A DNA stretch of 64,000 nt. Origin: Lapidilactobacillus gannanensis (GTDB lineage: Bacteria > Bacillota > Bacilli > Lactobacillales > Lactobacillaceae). The position numbers and the translations under genes were made by a program. The stretch is taken from positions 32,845 to 96,844 of the forward strand of contig NZ_RHOT01000005.1 of the NCBI RefSeq assembly GCF_003946675.1, in the 5' to 3' direction. Position 1 is the stretch's first letter; each line of letters begins with the position of its first letter. This document shows, one piece after another, positions 1 to 8,479 of this stretch. The notes under the pieces were generated by a model, which ran no database searches, had not been told where the DNA came from, and worked only from the letters and a program-made list of their open reading frames with translations.

Positions 1-477
1 CGCTCCTAGCTGGAAAGTATGTTGACCTACTTGATAGAAGCCTAACTTTTTATAAAAAGCCTGAGCAGGATAATTCCGCTCCCAAACTCCTAACCAAATA
101 AATGCCTTACCTGATTGTTCAGCTTGTTGAACAGCGCTCTGATAAAGAAAACGACCTAGGCCTTGACGCTTATATTGTGGGCGAATATATATCCGTTCGA
201 TTTCAAAGCCAGTTGCCCCTAACGCCTCTGACTGAGCTTGCCCCCAATTAACTTTCAAATAGCCAGCCACTTGATCAGCCAATAAAACAAAATAAAAGGC
301 CGACTCTTGATTAGTTAATTCACTGGTTAATTGCTGAGTACTGTAAGCCTGATCAAGATACTCAGCTAAATCAGCAGCCGAATTCTCATTTGCAAAAGTA
401 TCCGCGAAAGTTTCTCGGCTAATTTGTTGAAGGGTCGTTAGATCGCTTAGTACAACTTGTTTTAAAATTGGTGTCAT
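1..477 (-). CDS. GNAT family N-acetyltransferase, C-terminus cut by window edge
   Basis: The reading frame is open from the ATG at 477 to base 1, giving 159 residues without a stop, so the C-terminus lies outside the window. It starts 9 bases after an AGGAGG site. The acetyl-CoA binding loop is visible as RRQGLG-like residues QYKRQGLGRF (about 101-110), preceded by the strand IERIYIRP. The NYPAQAFYKKLGF stretch (135-147) is the usual GNAT motif B. The layout resembles PaiA-type spermine/spermidine acetyltransferases, but the substrate cannot be told. It is transcribed alone, reading out of the window. Confidence 0.85.
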   Translation of the reverse strand, partial: MTPILKQVVLSDLTTLQQISRETFADTFANENSAADLAEYLDQAYSTQQLTSELTNQESAFYFVLLADQVAGYLKVNWGQAQSEALGATGFEIERIYIRPQYKRQGLGRFLYQSAVQQAEQSGKAFIWLGVWERNYPAQAFYKKLGFYQVGQHTFQLGA

Positions 478-608
478 CAAAATAACCTCCTAAAATAACA
501 TGTTCAGAACAACCAATGACTGCGGTCAGACTAGCTTTCAAACAAGACGCCTAAAATCACTTATGCCACAGCCCAGTTAATTTTATTTTAAAAGTTTTGT
601 TATCAAAA

Positions 609-959
609 TTAAAGGTTTTTCCCGGAAATAAGCTGCATCTGCTTAATCACACGTTGAACATCATTTACTCGAAATTCCAAACTCGTCAAGAAGATTAACT
701 TATTCTGGTCGGCTTTATCAAAGAAAAGCTGATGTTCTAATCCCGGCGCACAAATTAATAATTGATTATGAGCTGCAATCAAAGAGGCAATATCGCCAAA
801 TGTTTGGTCTAAAGAAACTTGCCAAGGTAAATCTAGTCGACCAATTTCCTGAAGGAGAGTTCGACGATAATGTTTAATATTGCCATCAAGTCTAAACTGA
901 GAAGGCATTAAATTTCCTAAGATGGGTTCACTGTTAAATACAATCACGGCCTGTTTCAT
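609..959 (-). CDS. Small protein of unknown function (116 aa)
   Basis: I chose the ATG at 959 (protein begins MKQAVIVFNSEP) because AAGGAG sits 8 bases upstream; an upstream in-frame ATG at 992 has no such site. The predicted protein is soluble, with alternating short hydrophobic strands (AVIVFNS, QLLICAPG, KLIFLTSLEF) and basic helices, suggesting a small alpha/beta fold. I do not recognise the family. It lies between the partial acetyltransferase and the 3' end of the PTS gene, which has its own terminator, so it is probably a single transcription unit. The ribosome binding site and sensible composition support a real gene. Confidence 0.6.
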   Translation of the reverse strand: MKQAVIVFNSEPILGNLMPSQFRLDGNIKHYRRTLLQEIGRLDLPWQVSLDQTFGDIASLIAAHNQLLICAPGLEHQLFFDKADQNKLIFLTSLEFRVNDVQRVIKQMQLISGKNL

Positions 960-1064
960 AGTTACTAGCTCCTTATACAGTTTTAACATCATCTTACTCG
1001 TTAATACACAAGGTTACCAGTACCAGTCAGAAAATATCTAATCACTTCATCAGCGCCATTGCTA

Positions 1065-1112
1065 GAAAAACAAAAAATATCACATTGACTTTAAAAATTG
1101 TCAATGTGATAT
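1065..1112 (-). terminator. Intrinsic terminator of the PTS operon
   Basis: A perfect 13-bp inverted repeat (1077-1089 with 1100-1112, arm ATATCACATTGAC) has a 10-base loop. On the minus strand it is followed by a T-rich run (1065-1076). It lies 120 bases past the stop of the PTS gene. A second, weaker hairpin (1123-1157, arms CTGAGT/ACTCAG) sits between. Confidence 0.85.
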
Positions 1113-1230
1113 TCATCGTGGCTGAGTATTCGTCTTTTTAACGACAACACTCAGTGATATATTTTGTTGCATAGTCAACACAAATTGTTCAGCCGATTCA
1201 TTGATCAGCACTAAATTTGGGGGAATTTAG

Positions 1231-3261
1231 TTATTTACTTTCAACTGATCCAATTTCGTCATTGACGTTAACTGCCTGACTAGGTTCAACTGTGATTGAC
1301 GACATGTGATCACCATTTGTGACAGCAACGATCATATCAGTTTTCAAACCAGCAGTTTTAATAGCTGCTAAGTCAACATTAGCAATCAATTGACCGCGAT
1401 TAATTTGTTGCCCTTCAGTCACCATAATCGTAAATGGTTCACCCTTAAGGCTAACTGTATCTAAGCCCATGTGCAGCAAAACTTCCAAGCCAGAAGCAGT
1501 TTTAATTCCTAAAGCGTGTTTGGTTGGGAAAATACTGCTGATCGTCCCAGCAATTGGTGCAAAGATTTCACCATTTTCTGGAATTACAGCGAAGCCATCA
1601 CCCATCATTTTGGTTGAGAAGACATCATCAGAAACTTCAGTAATTGGAATTAACTTACCAGTTGCAACTGCGTAAAGTTCTGACGTTTTAGCAACTGGTT
1701 CTTCAGCGGTTGCTTCTTCAGACACTGGTGTCGTCGTCTCGGTTGCTGGTGTTGCAGCAGTTTCTTTTGCAGCCGCGGTTGGCCGTGGACCACCTTGATG
1801 CAGTTTAGTCATTTCATCAGCAACAAACTGAACGTCAGTCCCAACGATAACTTGAATATTTTTACCATCAATGACTTTAACCCCGGGAACACCGGTCGCC
1901 TTGATTTTGGCTTGATCAACTGTACCAGTATCAGCAACTTGTAAACGTAAACGAGTGGTACAGTTATCAATTGAAGTGACGTTAGCAGCGCCACCTAAAG
2001 CGTTGTAGATTTCGTCTGCTAAAACAGCATATTTGTCACTACCCTTGGTGAATGGATCGATACTTTCAGAAGCTTCATCTTCACCTTTTTCACGACCTGG
2101 TGTCATTAAATTGAACTTCTTAATGGCAAAGCGGAACCCGAAGTAGTAAATTGCGGCAAAAGCCAAGCCTTGCACTAACAACATCAATGGCTGATGTGCA
2201 ACTGGATTCTTAAGTGAGAGAATGTAATCAACAAACCCAGCACTAAACGCAAAGCCAGAGGTCCAATGGAAGAATGCACTAACGGCTAAGGATAAACCAG
2301 TGAAGATTGCATGTAAAACATAAAGTGGCCAAGCAACAAACATGAAGGAGAATTCAAGTGGTTCTGAAACACCGGTAAAGAATGAAGCAAACGCACCAGC
2401 TAGCATCAAGGATGCAGTCACCTTACGTTTTTCAGGCCGGGCTGCTTGATAAATTGCTAAAGCGCCGGCTGGCAAACCAAACATCATAATTGGGAAGAAC
2501 CCAGCTTGATACATACCTGTTTTACCAACAATTGCTAAGCCCTTGTCAATGGCACTCTGACCAGCTAAGAAGTTACCAATATCGTTAATGCCAGCAACAT
2601 CAAACCAGAATACTGAGTTCAAGGCGTGATGTAAGCCAGTTGGAATCAATAATCGGTTAAAGAACCCGTAAAGGCCAGCACCGATGAAGCCTAAATTAGA
2701 AATCATCTTACCAAAGCCAACTAAAACAGAGTATACGCCAGGCCAGATAAAGAGCAAAGCCCCAGAAACAACTAACATGGCAATCGCCGACATGATTGGT
2801 ACTAAACGTTTCCCACTAAAGAAGGACAACGCCATTGGTAATTGCACATGGCTGAAACGATTATACATTGCTGCGGCAATTAAACCAGCAACAATCCCGA
2901 CAAAGACGTTATTACCCATGGTACTAAAAGCTGGGTTAACATCAGTTAATTTCTTTAAACCTAATAAACCTTGAACTGATTTCGGTGCTAAAACTGTCAT
3001 TGGCACTAAATAAGCCACTAACCCAGATAACGCAGCCGCGCCATCTTTATCTTTCGACATTCCTAAAGCCAAACCAACGGCAAATAATAATGCCAAATGA
3101 TTTAGAATTGCTAAACCAGCATTCATTAAGAAGGTCGTCAGTGAGTTGGCTCCTGCTGTCCCGACAATCCAGTTAGCAATCCCAACTAGTAATGATGCAG
3201 CGGGTAATACGGCCACTGGTAACATTAAAGACCGTCCCATTCGTTGCATATATGCTTTCAT
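1231..3261 (-). CDS. nagE: PTS EIICBA, N-acetylglucosamine/glucose family
   Basis: This 676-residue membrane permease takes up and phosphorylates a hexose using phosphate from HPr/EI. The IIC domain (about 1-380) is rich in membrane helices and carries NRLLIPTGLHHALNSVFW and FFPIMMFGLPAGALA, which fit NagE-type transporters better than PtsG. The IIB domain (about 405-485) has the phosphorylated cysteine C434 in DNCTTRLRL. After an Ala/Thr/Glu linker, the IIA domain (about 530-676) has the phosphohistidine H597 in LLHMGLDT. The start has GGAGG 9 bases upstream and overlaps the stop of the antiterminator gene by 4 bases, so the two are co-transcribed. The N-acetylglucosamine assignment is inference; glucose is the alternative. 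Confidence 0.9.
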   Translation of the reverse strand: MKAYMQRMGRSLMLPVAVLPAASLLVGIANWIVGTAGANSLTTFLMNAGLAILNHLALLFAVGLALGMSKDKDGAAALSGLVAYLVPMTVLAPKSVQGLLGLKKLTDVNPAFSTMGNNVFVGIVAGLIAAAMYNRFSHVQLPMALSFFSGKRLVPIMSAIAMLVVSGALLFIWPGVYSVLVGFGKMISNLGFIGAGLYGFFNRLLIPTGLHHALNSVFWFDVAGINDIGNFLAGQSAIDKGLAIVGKTGMYQAGFFPIMMFGLPAGALAIYQAARPEKRKVTASLMLAGAFASFFTGVSEPLEFSFMFVAWPLYVLHAIFTGLSLAVSAFFHWTSGFAFSAGFVDYILSLKNPVAHQPLMLLVQGLAFAAIYYFGFRFAIKKFNLMTPGREKGEDEASESIDPFTKGSDKYAVLADEIYNALGGAANVTSIDNCTTRLRLQVADTGTVDQAKIKATGVPGVKVIDGKNIQVIVGTDVQFVADEMTKLHQGGPRPTAAAKETAATPATETTTPVSEEATAEEPVAKTSELYAVATGKLIPITEVSDDVFSTKMMGDGFAVIPENGEIFAPIAGTISSIFPTKHALGIKTASGLEVLLHMGLDTVSLKGEPFTIMVTEGQQINRGQLIANVDLAAIKTAGLKTDMIVAVTNGDHMSSITVEPSQAVNVNDEIGSVESK

Positions 3262-4118
3262 TTCTTTTCCTCCGCTTTCATACTTTCTTTGGCCATACGC
3301 AAGCGTTCAATATGAATCGCAATATAGCCTAACTCTTCTGTGGTGGTCGACATTTGATAACTTTTCGTTAAAAGCACTCGAATTTTCTTCGCGATTAAAT
3401 AACTTTCTGGATACTTCTGTTTCACCAAATCAACTATTTCGCTATCTAACACAGCATATTGCTGATTATGATAGCGCTGTAACAGCTGTCGTAAATGATT
3501 AGCTAAGCGTGAATAGTTCAACGCCATCGCGTCAGAATGAATATCAATATCCAGTTCTTGCTCAATCAAATGAATCACATCAGAAACAATCGTGACCTCG
3601 CGGATACTCCGACTGCGAGTTGACTGATTATTGCGCCCACTATGTAAGTGAATAGCAATGTAGCCGGCCTCGTCATAACTATAGGGAATACCCAGTGACT
3701 TGTTTAAATAATCCACCGCCCATTGTGCAATTGCAAATTCTTCATCATAAAGAACTTCAATTTCACGTAAAAGCTTATTCCGAATAAAAATCCCGTTCTG
3801 AATGTTGCTTGCTGAGAAAGCCAAGTGATCTGTTAAAGCAATTAACAGATGTTCATTCAAGTGTTCCATTAAAACTGTTTCGGCGTGATCAATAATATGT
3901 TCAGCTGCAAAAAGATACTTTTCATCAATTTGATTCAGTAAGTCTTGCAACTTGATCTGACCTTCTGGCTCTAAAATAAACAGCCGTTCAATTTGACGCC
4001 GAAAAATCCGATCATTTCTCTTTTTATTGAAACCAATGCCCTTACCAATTGCCACCTTTTCCTGATCGTCATCAAGTACTAGGACGGCATTTTGATTTAA
4101 AACTTTTTTGATTTTCAT
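3258..4118 (-). CDS. BglG/LicT/GlcT-family transcription antiterminator
   Basis: This RNA-binding antiterminator has two PTS regulation domains. The N-terminal CAT RNA-binding domain (about 1-55) begins MKIKKVLNQNAVLVLDDD and contains IGKGIGF. PRD1 (about 65-170) and PRD2 (about 172-280) carry the conserved histidines (AEHIIDH, NEHLLIALTDH, AIHLHSG, AIHIERL) that PTS proteins phosphorylate. I chose the ATG at 4118 rather than 4133 because GAGGG lies about 10 bases before it and the CAT domain starts there. It is followed with a 4-bp overlap by the EIICBA gene. A stem-loop terminator in its own leader (4169-4224) is the likely target. PTS phosphorylation control is known for the family. Confidence 0.93.
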   Translation of the reverse strand: MKIKKVLNQNAVLVLDDDQEKVAIGKGIGFNKKRNDRIFRRQIERLFILEPEGQIKLQDLLNQIDEKYLFAAEHIIDHAETVLMEHLNEHLLIALTDHLAFSASNIQNGIFIRNKLLREIEVLYDEEFAIAQWAVDYLNKSLGIPYSYDEAGYIAIHLHSGRNNQSTRSRSIREVTIVSDVIHLIEQELDIDIHSDAMALNYSRLANHLRQLLQRYHNQQYAVLDSEIVDLVKQKYPESYLIAKKIRVLLTKSYQMSTTTEELGYIAIHIERLRMAKESMKAEEKK

Positions 4119-4168
4119 GCTATTAACCCTCATCTGCAGATGTGTTATTTGCGTTGCTACATAATACC

Positions 4169-4224
4169 AAAAAGGGCATGGAAAAGTCTACTAAAGTTCA
4201 TCACTTTAGCAGTCTTTCCATGCC
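4169..4224 (-). promoter_or_regulatory. Leader terminator, probable antitermination target
   Basis: In the 5' leader of the antiterminator/PTS operon a long inverted repeat (GGGCATGG...CCATGCC outer arms, about 24 paired bases with small mismatches) is followed on the minus strand by a T run (4169-4173). This is an intrinsic terminator placed before the first gene, as expected for BglG-family autoregulation. A competing antiterminator (RAT) should overlap its 5' arm around 4215-4235; I cannot match a textbook RAT with confidence. Confidence 0.7.
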
Positions 4225-4251
4225 TAGTATTATCTAGTCACATAAAATCAT

Positions 4252-4269
4252 ATTGTTAACGTTTACAAA
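4252..4269 (-). promoter_or_regulatory. cre site (CcpA) upstream of the PTS operon
   Basis: The minus strand reads TTTGTAAACGTTAACAAT, an 18/18 match to the consensus WWTGNAARCGNWWWCAWW. It lies just upstream of the leader terminator and a possible -10 (TATGAT), so catabolite repression by CcpA of the antiterminator/PTS operon is likely. Confidence 0.85.
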
Positions 4270-4373
4270 TTTACCACACAAAAATTACTTTTGCAACTAA
4301 AATTAGAAAAAGAGTTCTAACTCACATTTAGTTAGGAAAAAATAAACTAACATTTTGATAAATCTTATTACCG

Positions 4374-5150
4374 CTAATAATGCCCCGACGTACCTTGCTC
4401 CTGAGCACGATTTGACGCTCGCCGATAAACTAAAATGCCTATTGCAAACCACCCAATAGCATTAAGCATGCTAATTAAAAAAAGTTGTCCATTTTGAATC
4501 CAAAAACTTTGGCCCTGGACAATCAAACTCAGCCAATGGTAAATCGGCGTCATTGGTAAAACCGAGCCGAGAATCTTACCGAAAATACCTTGCTTGGCAA
4601 ATGGATAAACAATTAAGAACAGAAAGCCGAATTGAATAATAGTTAATAATTGACTGACCCGTTTAAAGACAATCGCCAAACTAACGACTAATAAACCAAC
4701 ACCCATGGCCACAAGTAAGGCTAGCAAAACTCGCAAAATAATTGCCGGACTTAATTTGATTTGAAAATCAATCAGTAGCAACAATAAAATCAAAACCACC
4801 AACACAAATAATAGGGAAAAAATAATGTTGACCGCACTGCGTACCAGAAAGATTTTTACCGGTGAATATCGTGATAAATACAATTGTTCCAGAGTGCCAC
4901 TTTCAGCTTCTTCAGCAATCGCAAAACCATTATCGCCAACCGTATTTAGAATGAGCATCCACAGCACATAGCTCACCACCAAATCGCTAAGATGATTACC
5001 TAAAATTGGCATCCCGACAATATACTGACTCCCAAATATAAGGGCAAAAAAGCTACCAGCTGCAATCAAGATTTGAGCAATCGTCTCCGTTGGATAGCGG
5101 CGATAAGTTAACAGAATCCGGCGAATTTCAGCGCTAAAAACAGATTTCAT
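4374..5150 (-). CDS. ABC-2 type exporter permease
   Basis: This 258-residue integral membrane protein has about six hydrophobic segments (around 28-50, 55-70, 105-130, 135-165, 170-190 and 225-245). It matches the ABC-2 permease architecture, with EEAESGTLEQLYLSRYSP in the first cytoplasmic loop typical of the family. The gene starts inside the stop of the upstream ATPase gene (4-bp overlap), so the two form one transporter. The substrate is unknown; drug, lipid or peptide export are possible. No biosynthetic or immunity genes adjoin it. Confidence 0.88.
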   Translation of the reverse strand: MKSVFSAEIRRILLTYRRYPTETIAQILIAAGSFFALIFGSQYIVGMPILGNHLSDLVVSYVLWMLILNTVGDNGFAIAEEAESGTLEQLYLSRYSPVKIFLVRSAVNIIFSLLFVLVVLILLLLLIDFQIKLSPAIILRVLLALLVAMGVGLLVVSLAIVFKRVSQLLTIIQFGFLFLIVYPFAKQGIFGKILGSVLPMTPIYHWLSLIVQGQSFWIQNGQLFLISMLNAIGWFAIGILVYRRASNRAQEQGTSGHY

Positions 5151-6070
5151 TGGCCCACCCTCGATTCATTAATAACGGATTTAAATAAAGTCTCCAAATT
5201 CAAATCAACCTTTTTTAAAGACAATAATGGCAACTCGGCCAGTACCCGCAAAATTGCCGGCAAGTTGGTTGGGGAAGCCAAAATAAGTTGATAGCTAGAT
5301 TCGCCGAGCTGATCAAGTTGCCCATACTGCGCTAATTGTTGCAATGACTCAGTGGGTAGCGAATGACTGAAAGTTAGTTGATAGATTTCGCGTTGAAAAC
5401 TCTGCAAGGCAATCTTAGTTTGATCTTCAAAAACAATTTTCCCGTGATTAATCATCACGACCCGATCAGATAAATTTTGGGCCACCGCCATCTCGTGAGT
5501 CGTCAGCAGCACAGCCATGTTTTGCTGCTGCGCTAATTGTCGGACAATTTTTTGAATTCGTTCACTGGCCGCCACATCCAAACCTAAGGTGGGCTCATCA
5601 AGTAATAATAATTTAGGCTGGTGGATCAATGAGGTGCATATTGCGACAATTTGTTGCATCCCGCGACTAAGTTCACGGACCGGCGTGTCTTTTTTTGCCA
5701 GTAAATCAAACATTTCTAAATATTCAAGGCCTTGTTTAATAGCAACCTTCCGGCGAATCCCGCGAATGCCACCCCAATATTCAAAATTTTCAACCGGTGA
5801 TAAACGCCAATATAAATTACGACTCCCCTCCAAAACAGCCCCGATGTTTGCTAATATCTTTTGATATTGACTATTCAGTACTTGATTGTCCCAAACAACT
5901 TTTCCTGCAGTTGGTACAATCAAATTTAAAATCATTTTTATTGTTGTTGTTGTTCCAGCCCCATTTGGTCCCAGAAAAGCTAGTATTTCGCCCTGATTGA
6001 TTGTAAACGAAATATCATTAACGGCTTTAAAATCCCCATATTGCTTTTTTAAATGATTGACTTGTAACAC
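5147..6070 (-). CDS. ABC transporter ATP-binding protein with Lys-to-Thr Walker A
   Basis: This 307-residue ATPase partners the ABC-2 permease directly downstream. The ABC domain spans about 1-215 with a variant signature LSRGMQQ, Walker B LLLLDEPTLGLD and switch histidine in LLTTHEM; residues 220-307 are the C-terminal extension common in ABC-2 ATPases. The Walker A loop reads GPNGAGTTTT: the invariant lysine at position 40 is threonine (codon ACA at 5951-5953). That lysine contacts ATP phosphates, so activity is doubtful unless it is a sequence error. The start is GTG with a weak upstream site. All other motifs and the length are intact. Confidence 0.9.
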   Translation of the reverse strand: MLQVNHLKKQYGDFKAVNDISFTINQGEILAFLGPNGAGTTTTIKMILNLIVPTAGKVVWDNQVLNSQYQKILANIGAVLEGSRNLYWRLSPVENFEYWGGIRGIRRKVAIKQGLEYLEMFDLLAKKDTPVRELSRGMQQIVAICTSLIHQPKLLLLDEPTLGLDVAASERIQKIVRQLAQQQNMAVLLTTHEMAVAQNLSDRVVMINHGKIVFEDQTKIALQSFQREIYQLTFSHSLPTESLQQLAQYGQLDQLGESSYQLILASPTNLPAILRVLAELPLLSLKKVDLNLETLFKSVINESRVGQ

Positions 6071-6262
6071 ACCATCACCGACTTAATTTATGAGCTTATT
6101 TTTAATTTATAATTCACATTTTATAATATTCTATCATATTACGTTAATGTAAAGATACTTTAGATAAAAGAATCAAACAATCAGCTCACTAATTGCTTGA
6201 TCACCTAAACTATTTTTGATCTTCTACGTTATTTCTTGGTCTTATCCGCAAATATTTTACGA

Positions 6263-7129
6263 CTATTTTTTCTTTTGATGCTGATCAATTTCAATCGTCG
6301 ACATGGTCAGCCAGTTCTTAATCTCCGCAAGTTGATATTTGTCCAACAATTTTTGTTTACGCTGGCAACTATAATGGATTCGTTCGTTGACTGCTAACTG
6401 TTCTTTAAATTTTTCATGTGGTAAATGGATACTGCCAATTTCTGCAGCAAACTGAATGAGATAGCCCGCCTTAAACCAGCGAATGCCTAGATCTATGTCC
6501 TCATAACCCCAGCCGTTAAATGATTCATCAAACCCACCTAATTCAAGAAACGCTGTCCGCGGCATTGAGGAATGTCCCACCCAGAATATCAACCAAGGCG
6601 CTTGCCAAGTCGTTAAGTCAGTACCGTATCGTTCAAAAATTGGCTGCCGGGCATCATGAATGGCTAAGGTTTGAAGTTTACCAATTTCCCGATTCACGTG
6701 TTGCCCATGAATTTCTAAAGAGTCCAAAACTGGTCGATTCTCATTAAGCCGATCAAAACCATAAATATTGCCTAATAAGGCTGTTGGCTGAAGCGTTTCT
6801 TTTTGCCGGTGCAGATGTTGTTGTAAGGCATCTTCACTTAAAAGAATTCCTGCATCCAAAATCACTAAAAACTTGCCCTGCGCAATTTTTGCACTTAAAT
6901 TACGAATGGTTCCCGCTCGAAAACCGACGTCAGGTTGATATAAATATTTCAAGTTAAGCTGATTTTCAAACTGCCGAACAACTGCTAAAGTATCACTACT
7001 AGAACCATCATCACCAATGACGACTTCGAATTGATCAGCTGCCAAAGTTTGCTGTGTTAATGACGTTAATGTTTCCGCCAATAACTTATTCCGATTATAA
7101 ACTGAGATCAAAACAGAAAGTTCAAGCAC
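6263..7129 (-). CDS. Family 2 glycosyltransferase with galactosyltransferase-type C-terminal domain
   Basis: This 288-residue protein has a GT-A fold nucleotide-sugar domain at the N-terminus: LSVLISVYNR (about 4-13), then VVIGDDGSSSD (about 36-46), with FLVILDAGILL in the DXD region. The C-terminal acceptor/catalytic segment carries GGFDESFNGWGYEDIDLG (about 197-214), a hallmark of the Glyco_transf_7C group. No membrane segment is seen. The start is GTG at 7129 with GGAG 8 bases upstream. It is monocistronic, behind a near-perfect cre (7160-7177). The acceptor is unknown; a cell-surface glycan is likely. Confidence 0.88.
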   Translation of the reverse strand: MLELSVLISVYNRNKLLAETLTSLTQQTLAADQFEVVIGDDGSSSDTLAVVRQFENQLNLKYLYQPDVGFRAGTIRNLSAKIAQGKFLVILDAGILLSEDALQQHLHRQKETLQPTALLGNIYGFDRLNENRPVLDSLEIHGQHVNREIGKLQTLAIHDARQPIFERYGTDLTTWQAPWLIFWVGHSSMPRTAFLELGGFDESFNGWGYEDIDLGIRWFKAGYLIQFAAEIGSIHLPHEKFKEQLAVNERIHYSCQRKQKLLDKYQLAEIKNWLTMSTIEIDQHQKKK

Positions 7130-7159
7130 AAGCCCATCTCCTCGTAAACATTAAAAACA

Positions 7160-7177
7160 TTTAAAAGCGCTTACAAA
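7160..7177 (-). promoter_or_regulatory. cre-like site upstream of the GT2 gene
   Basis: The minus strand reads TTTGTAAGCGCTTTTAAA, 17 of 18 positions of the cre consensus (only the C at position 15 differs). It is 31 bases before the GTG start, so CcpA would act as a repressor there. Confidence 0.6.
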
Positions 7178-7265
7178 TTATTATGCCATATTCTGAGCAA
7201 TTCAGCAATTTTCAGAGCTAAGAATCAATTCACTAGACGATTAGGTAATAAAATCTCGGTAAATT

Positions 7266-7320
7266 AATCATCCGTATGACAAGTTCTCTGAAAAAATCAG
7301 CGCCTGTCATCCGGATGATT
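7266..7320 (-). terminator. Hairpin downstream of glycerate kinase
   Basis: Arms 7266-7280 and 7306-7320 (AATCATCCGTATGAC versus GTCATCCGGATGATT) pair with one mismatch. They lie 35 bases past the glycerate kinase stop. The T run on the minus strand is weak, so termination may be partial. Confidence 0.6.
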
Positions 7321-7354
7321 GTTTTAGCTATTTACTTATCAACTAGCGGACATG

Positions 7355-8479
7355 CTAAAAATGCTGGTGGAAAAAAGTTTGGAGCAAATTTAGACCTAGT
7401 TCACTGACATTGCTTAGCGTCCGTTCATGCTCCAGCGCTACTGACAAACTAACTGGCCCGGTCTGAATACAATAAATGCCTAACGTTAACTTTGACAAAC
7501 AGCCAACCTGCGCATTTCGTTTGCCACAAATCGCTAAAACGGGAATTTTCATTTTTCGGCCCAATTCAGCAACCCCTAGTGGCACTTTACCACCATCAGT
7601 CTGAGCATCGATCTGACCTTCACCAGTAATGAGCAGATCTGCATCCTGACAAGCCCGCGGTAACTGAACTAATTGACTAATTGTTGCAAAACCAGGTGCT
7701 AACTTGGCCCCAATTAAGGCCAATGCACCACCTAATCCCCCGGCAGCACCTGCACCTGCTAACTGATTTAAATCAAGTTGATATTGCTTTTTTACCACGG
7801 TCACAACTTTTTTAGCTTGCTGGTCCTGTTGCTTCAAAATTGGCAGATTACCGCCTTTTTGAATACCAAAAACATGAGCAAAACCAGTCGGCCCGGCGTA
7901 AGGATTCGTGACATCAACTAAAGCCGTTAAATCTACTGTTGCTAACAGCGCCTTAATTGGTGCTAAATCAATTCCCTGAAAATTATTCAAAGGATTGAGC
8001 TGATTTAGCGACTGACCGGTTAGTTTAGCGCCCAACCCTGCCAGCAGACCTAGACCACCGTCAGACGTGCCACTACCACCTAAAGTCAAATAAATCCGCT
8101 GGCAGCCAGTTTTAATCACTTGACGCAAAACAAGGCCGAGGCCATAACTGGAAGCTTGCTGAATTGTCGTGCTACTCGGCGTAATCAAATTTAAGCCAAT
8201 GACTTTAGCTGACTCAATAATTGCCGTCGGCTGGCCGTTGATCTTAGTTAATAAATATTCAGTCGTCAGTGGTCGGCCTAATAAATCAATTGTAGTAATC
8301 TTTTGATAAGAACCACCACAAGCGGCTTGGATTGCCGCCATGGTTCCTTCACCACCGTCAGCAATTGGTACAGAAACAGTGGTTAACTCTGACGCTGCTA
8401 TTTTCTGAAAGAAAGCTTGATTCATTTGCGCTGAAGTCGCGCTCCCTTTGAAGGAATCAATTGCTGCTACTACTTTCAT
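7355..8479 (-). CDS. glxK: Glycerate kinase (GlxK/GarK type)
   Basis: This 374-residue cytoplasmic kinase phosphorylates D-glycerate to a phosphoglycerate that enters lower glycolysis. Family marks are MKVVAAIDSFKGSATSAQ at the N-terminus, VPIADGGEGTM (about 39-49), LTLGGSGTSDGGLGLLAGLG (about 126-145), AGAGAAGGLGGALALIGA and the C-terminal LLITGEGQIDAQT. Its length equals the family norm. The ATG has GGGAGG 7 bases upstream and overlaps the 3' end of the GNAT gene by 23 bases, so the two are translated from one mRNA. No glycerate transporter or dehydrogenase adjoins it. Confidence 0.93.
   Translation of the reverse strand: MKVVAAIDSFKGSATSAQMNQAFFQKIAASELTTVSVPIADGGEGTMAAIQAACGGSYQKITTIDLLGRPLTTEYLLTKINGQPTAIIESAKVIGLNLITPSSTTIQQASSYGLGLVLRQVIKTGCQRIYLTLGGSGTSDGGLGLLAGLGAKLTGQSLNQLNPLNNFQGIDLAPIKALLATVDLTALVDVTNPYAGPTGFAHVFGIQKGGNLPILKQQDQQAKKVVTVVKKQYQLDLNQLAGAGAAGGLGGALALIGAKLAPGFATISQLVQLPRACQDADLLITGEGQIDAQTDGGKVPLGVAELGRKMKIPVLAICGKRNAQVGCLSKLTLGIYCIQTGPVSLSVALEHERTLSNVSELGLNLLQTFFHQHF

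Noticed and set aside
2684..2974. 96-codon plus-strand frame
   Set aside because: Antisense to the membrane domain of the PTS permease, without ribosome site.
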